Positions 45,577 through 54,216 of a stretch of DNA of 64,000 nucleotides are shown in pieces. The translations under genes were made by a program, and so were the position numbers. This DNA comes from Actinomyces weissii (GTDB lineage Bacteria; Actinomycetota; Actinomycetes; Actinomycetales; Actinomycetaceae). Position 1 is the first letter of the stretch. The number at the start of each line of letters is the position of its first letter. Location of the stretch: assembly GCF_016598775.1 (NCBI RefSeq), contig NZ_CP066802.1, forward strand, positions 992,001 to 1,056,000, given 5' to 3'. The notes beneath the pieces were generated by a model. That model had not been told where the DNA came from. It did no database searches and worked only from the letters and a program-made list of their open reading frames with translations.

Positions 45577-46419
45577 ATGACGCTGCCACAGCCCGACCTG
45601 GAGCCCACCCTGACCAACCCTGGTGCGGAGCGGGTGAGCCGGGTGGCCGCCCTGGCCCGCCGTCAGGCCCGCGCCAAGTACGGACGCTTCCTGGTGGAGG
45701 GGCCGCAGGGGGTGCGTGAGGCGGTCCGCCACGCGAGCGACGCCGTGCGCGACCTCTACCTGACCCCGGCGGCCGCCCAGCGCCACCCGGAGATCTGGCA
45801 GGAGGCGGGGGAGCGGGGCCTGTACCGGCACCTGGTCTCCGAGGAGGTCATGGCGGTCATGAGCACCGACGCCCAGGGGGTCCTGGCGGTGGCGGACCTG
45901 CCACGGCTGCGGGGGCCGCAGGCGCTGGCCGAAGCCCTGGCGGGGGCCCGGCTCGTGGCGGTGCTCACGGAGGCACAGGACCCGGGCAACGCGGGCACGA
46001 TCATCAGGGTGGCCGACGCCGCCGGTGCCGACGCCGTGGTGCTGGTCAAGGGCAGCGTGGAGGCGACCAGCCCCAAGGTGGTGCGCTCCACGGCAGGCTC
46101 CCTGTTCCACCTGCCGGTGGTCACCGGGGTGAGCCTGGAGGAGACCACCGCCGCCCTGCGCGCCGCCGGGCTGGCCGTGCTGGCTGCTGACGGGCGAGGG
46201 AGCGTGCCGCTCTTCGACGCTGAGGCAATGCTCAGCGGCCCGGCGGCCTGGCTGCTGGGCAACGAGGCGCACGGCCTGAGCGGGCAGGCGGTGGCCGCCG
46301 CCGACGCCGTCGTCGCCATCCCGATCTACGGGCAGGCAGAGTCGTTGAACGTGGCGGCTGCCGCGACCGTCTGCCTCTACGCCTCCGCCCGCGCCCAGCG
46401 CCTGGGCGCCCAGAACTGA
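45577..46419 (+). CDS. SpoU/TrmH-family RNA 2'-O-methyltransferase
   Basis: 280 aa SPOUT methyltransferase, probably acting on 23S rRNA or tRNA ribose. N-terminal SpoU-substrate-binding-like domain (RVAALARRQARAKYGRFLVEGPQGVREAV) written in parts: RVAALARRQAR, then FLVEGPQGVREAV. The C-terminal knot has QDPGNAGTIIRVADAAG, GSVEATSPKVVRSTAGS and LLGNEAHGLS, the SAM-binding motifs 1-3, with NVAAAATVCLY last. TAGGCT ends 7 nt before the ATG and no ribosome site is evident: likely leaderless. The position after rplT and before pheST is conserved in many bacteria. Confidence 0.9.
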   Translation: MTLPQPDLEPTLTNPGAERVSRVAALARRQARAKYGRFLVEGPQGVREAVRHASDAVRDLYLTPAAAQRHPEIWQEAGERGLYRHLVSEEVMAVMSTDAQGVLAVADLPRLRGPQALAEALAGARLVAVLTEAQDPGNAGTIIRVADAAGADAVVLVKGSVEATSPKVVRSTAGSLFHLPVVTGVSLEETTAALRAAGLAVLAADGRGSVPLFDAEAMLSGPAAWLLGNEAHGLSGQAVAAADAVVAIPIYGQAESLNVAAAATVCLYASARAQRLGAQN

Positions 46420-46453
46420 GGGGCTGCACGGGGCACCACCACCGGGCGCAGAC

Positions 46454-46481
46454 GTGCGGGTCCAGGTGCCAGGACCCGCAC
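46454..46481. terminator. Bidirectional terminator between the methyltransferase and PTS genes
   Basis: GTGCGGGTCC (46454-46463) pairs with GGACCCGCAC (46472-46481) around an 8-nt loop, between convergent genes. Confidence 0.65.
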
Positions 46482-46561
46482 CCGGCGGTACCAGGCCAGC
46501 AGGCCGACGGCGTGCGGATGTTCCAGGCCCCGGCTGCTTGGCCGTCCAGGCCTCCGACGCC

Positions 46562-48328
46562 TCAGTCGTCCAGGCCCAGGTGCTCGTTGATGATGCCCTT
46601 GTAGATGATGGCGTCGCCGCCGTAGACGGCCTGCACGCCGCCCTGCACGGAGAAGACCGCGGTGGCCCCCAGGCGCAGGGTGAAGGCATCCTTGTCCACC
46701 TTGGCCGGGTCCAGCACTGACACGCGCAGGCGGGTGATACAGGCGTCCACGTCCTCAATGTTCTGTGCCCCGCCCAGGGCCTCGATGATGTCCAGGGCGT
46801 TGAGCTCCAGGGCGTGCCGCTGCGCGCCGTCGCTGTGCCCCGCCCCAGCCTGCAGGGAACTGGTGGCCGCAGCCTCCGCACCGGTCCGGGCCCCCGGACC
46901 AGCCCCTGCACCGTCCGGGGCCCCAGCACCAGCCGACGCCGTCGCCAGGGCGGGCTCGCGCAGGCTGGCGGCGATGTCGGCGCCGGGGGACTCGGAGTCC
47001 TCGCCGCGCCCCGGCGTCATCACGTCGCGGAAGGAGATCCACAGGCGGAAGGTCACGTAGTACAGGCCGAACCAGAGGATCCCCACCGGGATGACCCGCA
47101 CCCAGTTGGTGGAGTCGTTGCCCTGGAGGATCCCAAAGAGGGTGAAGTCGATCAGCCCGCCGGAGAAGGTGTTGCCGATGCGCACGCTCAGCAGGTCCGC
47201 CACCAGGAAGGACAGCCCGTCGTAGACGCAGTGGATCACGTAGAGCTCGGGGGCCACGAACAGGAACATGTACTCCAGCGGCTCGGTGATGCCGGTGAGG
47301 ATCGAGGTCAGGGACACACCCAGGAACAGGCCCAGGTAGGCCTTGCGGCGGGCCCTGGGCACCGAGTGGTACATGGCCAGCGCAGCGCCGGGCAGACCAA
47401 AGATCATGGTGTCGAAGCGCCCGGCGAAGAAGCGGGTGCCGTGGGTGTACAGGCCGGTGTGGCCCGGGTCGGCCAGCTGGGCGAAGAAGATCCTCTGGGC
47501 ACCCACCACGCTCTCACCGGCCACTACCTCGGTGCCGCCGAGCTCGGTGTACCAGAACATCGGGTAGATGATGTGGTGCAGGCCCACGGCCCCGGACAGC
47601 CGCATGACCAGGCCGTACAGGAAGGTTCCCACCACCCCCAGGGAGGCGATGCTGTTGCCCGCCTGGGTGAGCCAGCCCTGGAAGGTAGGCCAGACCAGGA
47701 AGAACACGGCCCCGACCAGGATCGCGGCGAAGGAGGTCACGATCGGCACGAAGCGTGAGCCGCCGAAGAACCCCAGCACCTGGGGCAGGCGGATGCTGTG
47801 GTAGCGGTTGTGCAGCCACACGGCCACGCCGCCGACCACCAGGGAGCCCACGACGCCGGTGTCGATGCTCATGTCCGGGTTGCCGGGGTAGAAGACCTCG
47901 ATCAGGCCCTTGATGGTGGCCACCATGACCAGGTAGCCGACGATCCCGGCCAGGGCGGCGGTGCCCTTGTCGCGCTTGGCCAGGCCGATGCACAGGCCGA
48001 TGGACAGCAGCATGGCCAGGTTGGCGAAGACGGCGGCGCCCGCCTGGGCCATGACGATGAACACCCCTTGCAGGAGGCGGTTGTCCAGGGCGGGGTAGGC
48101 GGCCACGGTGGCGGGGGTGGACAGGGCACCCCCGATGCCAAGCAGCAGGCCCGCGGCAGGCAGGATCGCGATAGGCAGAATGAAGGCCTTGCCGAGCCGC
48201 TGCAGGAGCTTGAAGGTGGAGCCGGAGCCGCGGCGGGCGGGGGCGGTGGCAGTGCTGGTGGGCCTGTCGGTGGCCGTACCTGTTACCGGTGCGCTGGCGG
48301 CTGGGCTGGTGCTGGCGGTAGCGGACAT
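46562..48328 (-). CDS. PTS sugar permease, glucose/maltose/N-acetylglucosamine-type EIICB
   Basis: 588 aa. ATG with AGGAAGG upstream on the minus strand; the frame is open further, but homology starts here. After a ~35-residue Ser/Thr/Ala-rich lead, EIIC spans about 36-430 with ~10 TM segments (LGKAFILPIAILPAAGLLLG; GLHHIIYPMFW; GITEPLEYMFLFVAP). A ~75-residue Ala/Gly linker leads to EIIB, with the phosphorylated Cys in NIEDVDACITRLRV. No EIIA domain is fused. The substrate (glucose, GlcNAc or maltose) is not settled by these motifs. Transcribed leftward, convergent with the methyltransferase gene. Confidence 0.88.
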   Translation of the reverse strand: MSATASTSPAASAPVTGTATDRPTSTATAPARRGSGSTFKLLQRLGKAFILPIAILPAAGLLLGIGGALSTPATVAAYPALDNRLLQGVFIVMAQAGAAVFANLAMLLSIGLCIGLAKRDKGTAALAGIVGYLVMVATIKGLIEVFYPGNPDMSIDTGVVGSLVVGGVAVWLHNRYHSIRLPQVLGFFGGSRFVPIVTSFAAILVGAVFFLVWPTFQGWLTQAGNSIASLGVVGTFLYGLVMRLSGAVGLHHIIYPMFWYTELGGTEVVAGESVVGAQRIFFAQLADPGHTGLYTHGTRFFAGRFDTMIFGLPGAALAMYHSVPRARRKAYLGLFLGVSLTSILTGITEPLEYMFLFVAPELYVIHCVYDGLSFLVADLLSVRIGNTFSGGLIDFTLFGILQGNDSTNWVRVIPVGILWFGLYYVTFRLWISFRDVMTPGRGEDSESPGADIAASLREPALATASAGAGAPDGAGAGPGARTGAEAAATSSLQAGAGHSDGAQRHALELNALDIIEALGGAQNIEDVDACITRLRVSVLDPAKVDKDAFTLRLGATAVFSVQGGVQAVYGGDAIIYKGIINEHLGLDD

Positions 48329-48524
48329 GGGCGGACCTTCCTGTTCAGGGGGCAGGAGCGGTGGGCGGCTGCGCAGGCAGTCAGCTGGCGACGGCGTAGC
48401 CAGGTGGACCCCGGGCGGCGCTGCCCGGCAACAGGACCCACTGTGACCTAGGGTACATTCTGCTGCCTGGGCTCCGGACGCCAACGCGCCCGGCCCGCGG
48501 CCCTGTGCTGGTGCCACGTCCCCC

Positions 48525-48845
48525 GGCCGGGCGCTCCCAGTTCGGGAAGTGCCTTGGTCGGCCACTGCTGATAGCCGTGATGGCCTGCCTAATCATGGCC
48601 TTGCCGTGTCCGGGGGCGGGCTGGCGGTGGGCGGCGACCATTTTGGGGTAGATACCCCAGGTGCTTCCACGTCCACGCGGTCGTCACCGGCGAACAGGGC
48701 CTGGAGGCGGACGCGCTGGCGGCCGGTGAGCGGTAAGTGCCGTTACGCAGCAGGCGTCGCTCCTGGTAAAGCGGTTCACTGGCTAGGCCTGGTGGCCGTG
48801 CGGCTGCTGCTGGACGCGGCGTCGGCACCGCTCCAGTGCATCACC
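48525..48845 (-). pseudogene. Decayed ISL3-family transposase fragment
   Basis: Read on the minus strand in shifting frames, the translation follows ISL3 transposases: DALERCRRRVQQQPHGHQA ending in a TAG stop, then EPLYQERRLLRNGTY, then RLQALFAGDDRVDVEA, then TWGIYPKMVAAHRQPAPGHGK, AMIRQAITAISSG, and finally ALPELGAPGR. At least three frameshifts and one stop separate these pieces. Only the C-terminal third of a normal ~420-aa transposase is left, with no terminal inverted repeats found. A dead insertion. Confidence 0.75.
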
Positions 48846-48907
48846 TGCCAGGTGGATTGCGTGGAAGGGGTCCGGCACTGGGGTGGCCTGGGTGTGGCAG
48901 GGCGTGC

Positions 48908-49030
48908 CCACCCCACCCTGACCTGTGCCCACCCCATCCCGACTTGTGCATTTCGGCGCGAGTGGTGCCGGAAAACCGCACCACTCGCGCCGAAATGCAC
49001 CGGTGGAGGCGAGGGAGGTGTGCTCGCCCG
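48908..49030 (+). repeat. Dispersed hairpin element, copy 2
   Basis: Two degenerate 21-bp units (TGCCCACCCCACCCTGACCTG split here as TGCCCACCCCACC then CTGACCTG; next unit ends CGACTTG) run into a 23-bp perfect inverted repeat: left arm 48946-48968 opening GTGCATTTCGGCGCG, loop CGGAAAACC, right arm 48978-49000. The downstream flank (GTGGAGGCGAGGGAGGTGTG) equals that of copy 1 near 35.3 kb. Next to the ISL3 remnant. Confidence 0.85.
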
Positions 49031-49132
49031 GGGTGTTGCCTTGAGTAGCGCTCACCCCCCACGTGTGCGAGAGACCTCAAGCGGGCCGTTCCCTTTATCA
49101 GTGCCCACCCGTCGCCGCGCGGCGGTCGATGA

Positions 49133-49260
49133 CTCCCCGGATCATTCAGTCAGACAGGGGTAAGGCATCATTCCGACCGCCGCCGAGCCAGGTGACCCCC
49201 CGGATCATTCAGATTAGACAGGGGCAAACCAACATACGGACCACCGCTGGCCCAGGTGGC
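49133..49260 (+). repeat. Two ~62-bp direct repeats upstream of pheS
   Basis: Copy A (about 49133-49195) and copy B (about 49197-49260) each begin CCCCGGATCATTCAG, continue AGACAGGGG, then a less conserved part with CCGACC/CGGACC, and end CCAGGTG. They are adjacent, with mismatches mostly in the second half. Not a CRISPR: only two units and no distinct spacer. Confidence 0.65.
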
Positions 49261-49396
49261 CCCTGGCCCCTGACCGGGCCGCTTGAGGGGCTGACAGGCA
49301 CGCGCCTGCACGTCAGCCGGATCCAGGAATGATTTAGGAAGGCCGCGCCGGGCGGACTAACCTGTGCCTGGAGCACCTAGCACGGAAGGTTCGCAG

Positions 49397-50482
49397 ATGA
49401 CTGACGCACCCGGCGCGCTGTCGCCGCTGGACGAGGGCGGGCTCAAGGCCCTCGTGGAGGAGGCCGTGGCCGCCATCGGCGCCACCAAGGGCCTGGCCGC
49501 ACTCAAGGAGGCACGCCTGGCCTACACCGGTGACACCTCTGCGCTCGCCCTGGCCAACCGGGCCATCGGCAGGCTGGACAAGGCGGACAAGCCCACCGCG
49601 GGCAGGCTCCTGGGGGCCGCGCGCGCTCGTGTCAGCAAGGCCCTGGCCGAGCGCCAGGCCCTGCTGGAGGCCCAGGCGGAGGCCGCCATGCTCGCCAACG
49701 AGGCCGTGGACGTCACCGTGCCCACCGCCCGCACCACCACCGGCGCCCGCCACCCCCTGGACGTCCTGGTGGACGAGGTCAGCGACTTCTTCACCTCCAT
49801 GGGCTGGTCCGTGGCCGAGGGCCCGGAGGTGGAGCACGAGTGGTTCGACTTCGATGCCCTGAACTTCGACGCCGACCACCCCGCCCGCCAGATGCAGGAC
49901 ACCTTCTACATCGACGGCGCCTCCGTGGGGGCCGCCCCCGGGCAGGCCGCCAACCTGGTCATGCGCACCCACACCTCCCCGGTGCAGGCCCACGTGATGC
50001 TGGAGAGCCAGCCCCCGATCTACATCGCCTGCCCCGGCAAGGTCTTCCGCTCCGACGAGCTGGACGCCACCCACACCCCCGTCTTCCACCAGGTGGAGGG
50101 CCTGGCCGTGGACAAGGGCCTGACCATGGCGCACCTCAAGGGGGTCCTGGACCACTTCGCCCGCGCCATGTTCGGCCCCGAGGCCCGCACCCGCCTGCGC
50201 CCCTCCTTCTTCCCCTTCACCGAGCCCAGCGCCGAGATGGACCTGTGGTTCCCTCAGAAGAAGGGTGGCCCCGGCTGGATCGAGTGGGGCGGCTGCGGCA
50301 TGGTCAACCCCAAGGTCCTGACCGCCTGCGGCATCGACCCGCAGGTCTACACCGGCTTCGCCTTCGGCATGGGCCTGGAGCGCACCCTCATGCTGCGCCA
50401 CGGCATCGCTGACATGCACGACATCGTCGAGGGCGACATCCGCTTCTCCCAGCAGTTCGGCACCACCGGAAAGGGCCACTGA
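49397..50482 (+). CDS. pheS: Phenylalanyl-tRNA synthetase alpha subunit
   Basis: Catalytic subunit of the (alpha-beta)2 class II synthetase. 361 aa from the ATG at 49397 with GGAAGG upstream; GTG 49364 would add residues that look non-conserved. N-terminal coiled-coil tRNA-binding region (about 10-100), then the class II core: GARHPLDVLVDEVSDFF, motif 2 (KVFRSDELDATHTPVFHQVEG, in two parts: KVFRSDELDATHTP and VFHQVEG) and motif 3 GFAFGMGLERTLML. pheT follows after one base. Confidence 0.96.
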   Translation: MTDAPGALSPLDEGGLKALVEEAVAAIGATKGLAALKEARLAYTGDTSALALANRAIGRLDKADKPTAGRLLGAARARVSKALAERQALLEAQAEAAMLANEAVDVTVPTARTTTGARHPLDVLVDEVSDFFTSMGWSVAEGPEVEHEWFDFDALNFDADHPARQMQDTFYIDGASVGAAPGQAANLVMRTHTSPVQAHVMLESQPPIYIACPGKVFRSDELDATHTPVFHQVEGLAVDKGLTMAHLKGVLDHFARAMFGPEARTRLRPSFFPFTEPSAEMDLWFPQKKGGPGWIEWGGCGMVNPKVLTACGIDPQVYTGFAFGMGLERTLMLRHGIADMHDIVEGDIRFSQQFGTTGKGH

Positions 50483-50483
50483 C

Positions 50484-53141
50484 ATGCCATACGTACCCCT
50501 TGAGTGGCTGCGCGAGCACGTCTCGGTACCCACCGGCACCACCGCCGCCCAGCTCGCCCAGGACCTGGTGCGGGTGGGCCTGGAGGAGGAGCGGATCGTC
50601 CCCCCCGCCGTCACCGGCCCCCTGGTGGTCGGCAAGGTCCTCACCCGTGAGGCCAAGGAGCAGTCCAACGGCAAGGTCATCAGCTACTGCCGGGTGGACG
50701 TGGGCCCCGAGCACAACGACGCCCCCGGCAGCGGCAAGGAGCCCTCCGAGCTGCCCAGCCGCGGCATCGTCTGCGGGGCGCGCAACTTCGACGCCGGAGA
50801 CAGCGTCGTGGTCAGCCTGCCCGGTGCCGTCCTGCCTGGTGGCTTCGCTATCGCCGCCCGCAAGACCTACGGGCACGTCTCCGACGGCATGATCTGCTCC
50901 GCCCGCGAGCTGGGCCTGGGGGAGGATCACGACGGCATCATCGTGCTGGACCAGTGGCTGGCCGCCCACGGGCACGAGGGCGAGGAGCTGCCCGCCCCCG
51001 GCACCAACGCCCTGCCCCTGCTGGGACTGGGGGAGGAGGTGCTGGAGATCAACATCACCCCTGACCGCGGCTACTGCTTCTCCATGCGGGGAGTGGCCCG
51101 CGAGTACTCCCACGCCACCGGCGCCCAGTTCACCGACCCGGCCGACGCCACCAACGCGGGCCTGTACCCCCACGGGCTGGCCCCGGCAGGAGACGGCGGC
51201 TACGCCGTCAAGATCGCCGCCGACCCCGCCCCCGTGCACGGCCGCCCCGGCTGCGACCGCTACGTGGCCCGGGTGGTGCGCGGCCTGGACCCCACCGCCC
51301 CCACCCCCAAGTGGATGCGCGACCGCCTCACCGCCGCCGGGATGCGCCCCATCAGCCTGGCCGTGGACGTCACCAACTACGTGATGCTGGACCTGGGCCA
51401 GCCGCTGCACGCCTTCGACCTGGGCAAGCTGCACGCCCCCGTGGTGGTGCGCCGCGCCCAGGCCGGGGAGCAGCTGACCTTCCTGGACGAGGTCACCCGC
51501 ACCCTGGACCCCGAGGACCTGGTCATCTCCGACTCACCGGCTGGGGAGGGCTCCCGGCCCCTGGTGCTGGCAGGGGTGTTCGGCGGGGCCGAGACCGAGG
51601 TGGACGAGCGCACCACCGACCTGCTGATCGAGGCCGCGCACTTCGACGCCGTCTCCGTGGCCCGCTCCGCCCGCCGCCACAAGCTGCCCACCGAGTCCTC
51701 CAAGCGCAATGAGCGCGGCGTGGACACCCGGCTGGCGCCCGTGGCCGCCCAGCGGGCCGTGGACCTGCTGGTCGAGTACGGCGGCGGCACCGCCGACCCT
51801 GTGGCCACCGACCTGGACCGCACCACCGCCCCCCAGCCGCAGCTGCTGCGCGCCGACGCCGCCGAGCGCCTCACGGGCGTGCCCTACGGCACCGCGCGCG
51901 TCACCGAGCTGCTGGAGGCCATCGGCTGCACCGTGGAGCCGGCGGGCCGTGACGAGCAGGGCCAGGAGCTGCTGCGTGTCACCGCCCCCACCTGGCGGCC
52001 TGACCTGGTGGGGCCCGCGCACTTCGCGGAGGAGGTCGCCCGCCTGGACGGCTACGACAACATCCCCGTGGTGCTGCCCACCGCCCCGGCCGGCACCGGC
52101 CTGACGGCGCGCCAGCAGGCCCGCCGCGAGGCCGTGCGCGCCCTGGTCGCCGCCGGGCTCACCCAGGTGCTCTCCTACCCCTTCATCGGGGAGGTGCACG
52201 ACCTGCTGGGCCTGCCCGAGGACGACCCCCGCCGTCAGGCCGTGCGCCTGGCCAACCCCCTGGCCGAGGACGCCCCGGCGCTGCGCACCAGTGTGCTGGA
52301 CTCCCTGGTGGAGGTGGCCCGCCGCAACGTGTCCCGCGGGCTGCCTGACGTGGCCGTCTTTGAGGTCGGTGCGGTCACTCACCCGGCCGGGACCGTGCCC
52401 GCCCCCATCGTGGGCGTGGACCGCCGCCCCACTGACGAGCAGGTCGCCGCCCTGGAGGCCGGTATCCCCGCCCAGCCCACCCACGTGGGCGTGGTGCTGG
52501 TGGGGGAGCGGCAGCGCGCTGGCGTGCTCGGGGCCGCCCAGCCCTGGGACTGGGCCGACGCCGTGCAGGTGGTGCGGCAGGTGGCCGCGGCCCTGGGCGT
52601 GGCGGTGGAGGTAGGCGCCCCCGCGGAGCCGGTGGCCCCCTGGCACCCGGGCCGCACCGCCGAGCTGCGCCTGGCCTCCGTGAGGCGGGGCAAGGAGCTG
52701 GTGGCGGGCGCCCTGGTGGCGCACGCCGGTGAGCTGCACCCGCGCGTGTGCCGCGCCCTGGGGCTGCCGGAGCGCGCCTGCGCCGTCGAGATGGACCTGG
52801 AGCCGCTGCTGGACGCCGTGGAGGCCGCCGGGGTGCTGCAGGTCCAGGCGGTGTCCACCTTCCCGGCCGCCAAGGAGGACCTGGCCTTCGTGGTGGACGA
52901 GCAGGTCACGGCCGCCCAGGTGGAGCAGGTGCTGCGGCGTGGCGCCGGGGCCCTGCTGGAGGAGGTGCGGCTCTTTGACGTGTTCCGGGGTCCGCAGCTG
53001 GGGCAGGGGCGCAAGTCCCTGGCCTTCTCGCTGCGTCTGCGGGCGGCTGACCGCACGCTCACGGCCCAGGAGACGGCGGAGGTGCGTAAGCGTGTCGTCA
53101 AGCAGGCCGCCAAGCTGCTGGGGGCCGAGCTGCGGGCCTGA
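50484..53141 (+). CDS. pheT: Phenylalanyl-tRNA synthetase beta subunit
   Basis: 885 aa, somewhat longer than E. coli PheT (~795). N-terminal domain, EMAP/tRNA-binding-like domain (VVGKVLTREAKEQ; IVCGARNF), the B3/B4 editing region with AVDVTNYVMLDLGQPLHAFD, the B5 domain, a catalytic-like core, and a C-terminal ferredoxin-like anticodon domain (STFPAAKEDLAFVVDEQV; LFDVFRGPQLGQGRKSLAF). Begins one base after pheS; both subunits are needed for activity. Confidence 0.96.
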   Translation: MPYVPLEWLREHVSVPTGTTAAQLAQDLVRVGLEEERIVPPAVTGPLVVGKVLTREAKEQSNGKVISYCRVDVGPEHNDAPGSGKEPSELPSRGIVCGARNFDAGDSVVVSLPGAVLPGGFAIAARKTYGHVSDGMICSARELGLGEDHDGIIVLDQWLAAHGHEGEELPAPGTNALPLLGLGEEVLEINITPDRGYCFSMRGVAREYSHATGAQFTDPADATNAGLYPHGLAPAGDGGYAVKIAADPAPVHGRPGCDRYVARVVRGLDPTAPTPKWMRDRLTAAGMRPISLAVDVTNYVMLDLGQPLHAFDLGKLHAPVVVRRAQAGEQLTFLDEVTRTLDPEDLVISDSPAGEGSRPLVLAGVFGGAETEVDERTTDLLIEAAHFDAVSVARSARRHKLPTESSKRNERGVDTRLAPVAAQRAVDLLVEYGGGTADPVATDLDRTTAPQPQLLRADAAERLTGVPYGTARVTELLEAIGCTVEPAGRDEQGQELLRVTAPTWRPDLVGPAHFAEEVARLDGYDNIPVVLPTAPAGTGLTARQQARREAVRALVAAGLTQVLSYPFIGEVHDLLGLPEDDPRRQAVRLANPLAEDAPALRTSVLDSLVEVARRNVSRGLPDVAVFEVGAVTHPAGTVPAPIVGVDRRPTDEQVAALEAGIPAQPTHVGVVLVGERQRAGVLGAAQPWDWADAVQVVRQVAAALGVAVEVGAPAEPVAPWHPGRTAELRLASVRRGKELVAGALVAHAGELHPRVCRALGLPERACAVEMDLEPLLDAVEAAGVLQVQAVSTFPAAKEDLAFVVDEQVTAAQVEQVLRRGAGALLEEVRLFDVFRGPQLGQGRKSLAFSLRLRAADRTLTAQETAEVRKRVVKQAAKLLGAELRA

Positions 53142-53207
53142 ACCCGTTTCCGCCCCGCCCTCCCGCCCTGCCTGGTGGCGGGCGCGGGGCGGCGGCCGTA
53201 GCAGCAA

Positions 53208-53238
53208 CCCGCCCCGGCTGTACCCCTGCCGGGGCGGG
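53208..53238 (+). terminator. Terminator after pheST
   Basis: CCCGCCCCGGC (53208-53218) pairs with GCCGGGGCGGG (53228-53238) around a 9-nt loop, 66 nt after the pheT stop; no U-run. Confidence 0.65.
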
Positions 53239-53389
53239 CGCCGTCTGCTGGCGGTGACGGCCTGCCAGGACTGGAACGCGGGGGAGCTCCGGGGCAGGGG
53301 GCCCAGCAGCGGCAGGCCTGGCCTGTGAGCGTGGCTACAGTTGTCAGGACTATCCGCCTCGGTTTTTCCCTTGGACCATACTTGCCCCC

Positions 53390-53881
53390 ATGAAGATCCT
53401 GCTTACGGCCTCGTCCCGGCACGGCTCCACGGAGGAGGTCGCCGACGTGATCGCCACTGAGCTCCGTCAGGGCGGGCACGACCTGGAGGTGGTGCGCCCC
53501 CAGGAGGTCTCCTCGGTGGAGGGGTATGACGCCTTCGTGGTCGGCTCCGCGGTGTACATGACCAGCTGGACCGAGGAGGCGGTGGACTTCACGCGCCGCT
53601 TCCGGGACGCGCTGGCCAGCAAGCCGGTGTGGGCCTTCTCGGTGGGCCTGTCCGGCCTGCCTCACGGCAAGGTCACGGACCCCCGGCGGGTGGGGCCGGT
53701 GCTGCTGTCCCTGGACCCGGAGGAGCACGTGACCTTCGCGGGGCGTTTCGACCCCAGCAGGCTGAGCCTGCGGGAGCGGACCATCGCCAAGGTCGGGGGC
53801 GCCTCCGAGGGTGACTTCCGTGACTGGGACGAGGTCCGCACCTGGGCCCGGTCCATCCTGGCGGCGCTCAGCGCCTCCTGA
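53390..53881 (+). CDS. Flavodoxin-domain protein (HemG-like)
   Basis: 163 aa, Flavodoxin_5-type fold. FMN phosphate-binding loop SSRHGSTEEVADVI at the N terminus, then YDAFVVGSAVYMTSW and PVWAFSVGLSG. Relatives include HemG protoporphyrinogen oxidase and menaquinone-dependent flavodoxins; the electron partner is unknown. Stands alone between pheST and argR. CATACT ends 7 nt before the ATG, so translation may be leaderless. The upstream ~145 bp after the pheT terminator hold no gene. Confidence 0.85.
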   Translation: MKILLTASSRHGSTEEVADVIATELRQGGHDLEVVRPQEVSSVEGYDAFVVGSAVYMTSWTEEAVDFTRRFRDALASKPVWAFSVGLSGLPHGKVTDPRRVGPVLLSLDPEEHVTFAGRFDPSRLSLRERTIAKVGGASEGDFRDWDEVRTWARSILAALSAS

Positions 53882-54066
53882 GCGGCTCTGGCGGGCCGCG
53901 CAGGTTCGCGTCCGGACTGGTGGCGCTGCTACCGGCCTATCAGCCCAGCCTGCGCCCTGGCCTGCTGGCCCTGCCTGTGCCTAGGGCCGCAGCAGCCGGG
54001 GTGGCTGCCTGAGCGAGGCTGCGCCGTCGTGACACGACACATTTCGTATCTCTATGCAGTCGGCTG

Positions 54067-54072
54067 TATGTT
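54067..54072 (+). promoter_or_regulatory. -10 hexamer of the arg leader ORF/argR
   Basis: TATGTT ends 6 nt before the GTG at 54079. The ~30 bp upstream (CATTTCGTATCTCTATGCAG) are AT-rich and contain TATGCA, which might be an ArgR half-site; I could not identify a full ARG box. Confidence 0.45.
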
Positions 54073-54078
54073 GTGTGC

Positions 54079-54216
54079 GTGAATGACGATCTCGCGACCG
54101 CCGTTGGAGCCGGTCACGGGCCTGGCGGGCAGTGCCACCGGGGTGCTGCCTCACAGGTCCTGGAAGCGGTCCTGGCCGTCGCGCTCGTCCCACGAGATCC
54201 AGGAGCAGACTCATGA
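54079..54216 (+). CDS. Putative leaderless small ORF coupled to argR
   Basis: GTG followed by 44 more codons (VNDDLATAVGAGHGPGG at the N terminus, [11 protein letters not shown] at the C terminus), ending in TGA that overlaps the argR ATG as ATGA. TATGTT is spaced 6 nt before the GTG. The ORF fills the whole argR leader exactly. It has only two Arg codons, so it does not look like a classic arginine attenuator; it may simply carry ribosomes to argR. Composition is not strongly protein-like, so this is tentative. Confidence 0.4.
   Translation: MNDDLATAVGAGHGPGGQCHRGAASQVLEAVLAVALVPRDPGADS

Larger units (their letters stand above)
48329..49396. other. About 1 kb gene-poor accessory stretch between the PTS gene and pheS
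   Basis: No intact gene. It holds, left to right: the PTS upstream region (a TACCCT hexamer on the minus strand near 48453 may be its -10), a frameshifted ISL3 transposase remnant (about 48525-48845), degenerate 21-bp units plus the long hairpin (48908-49030), two ~62-bp direct repeats (49133-49260), and a pheS promoter signal TAACCT near 49358. Confidence 0.7.

Noticed and set aside
48329..48565. 79-residue N-terminal extension of the PTS permease from an upstream GTG
   Set aside because: The extension overlaps the end of the ISL3 remnant, has no family similarity, and a good ribosome site precedes the ATG at 48328.
49133..49260. Possible CRISPR array
   Set aside because: Only two adjacent, unequal repeats, no spacers and no cas genes in the window.
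53882..54066. tRNA or small RNA gene before argR
   Set aside because: I searched by eye for a cloverleaf and a CCA-type end and found none; there is only GC-rich spacer.
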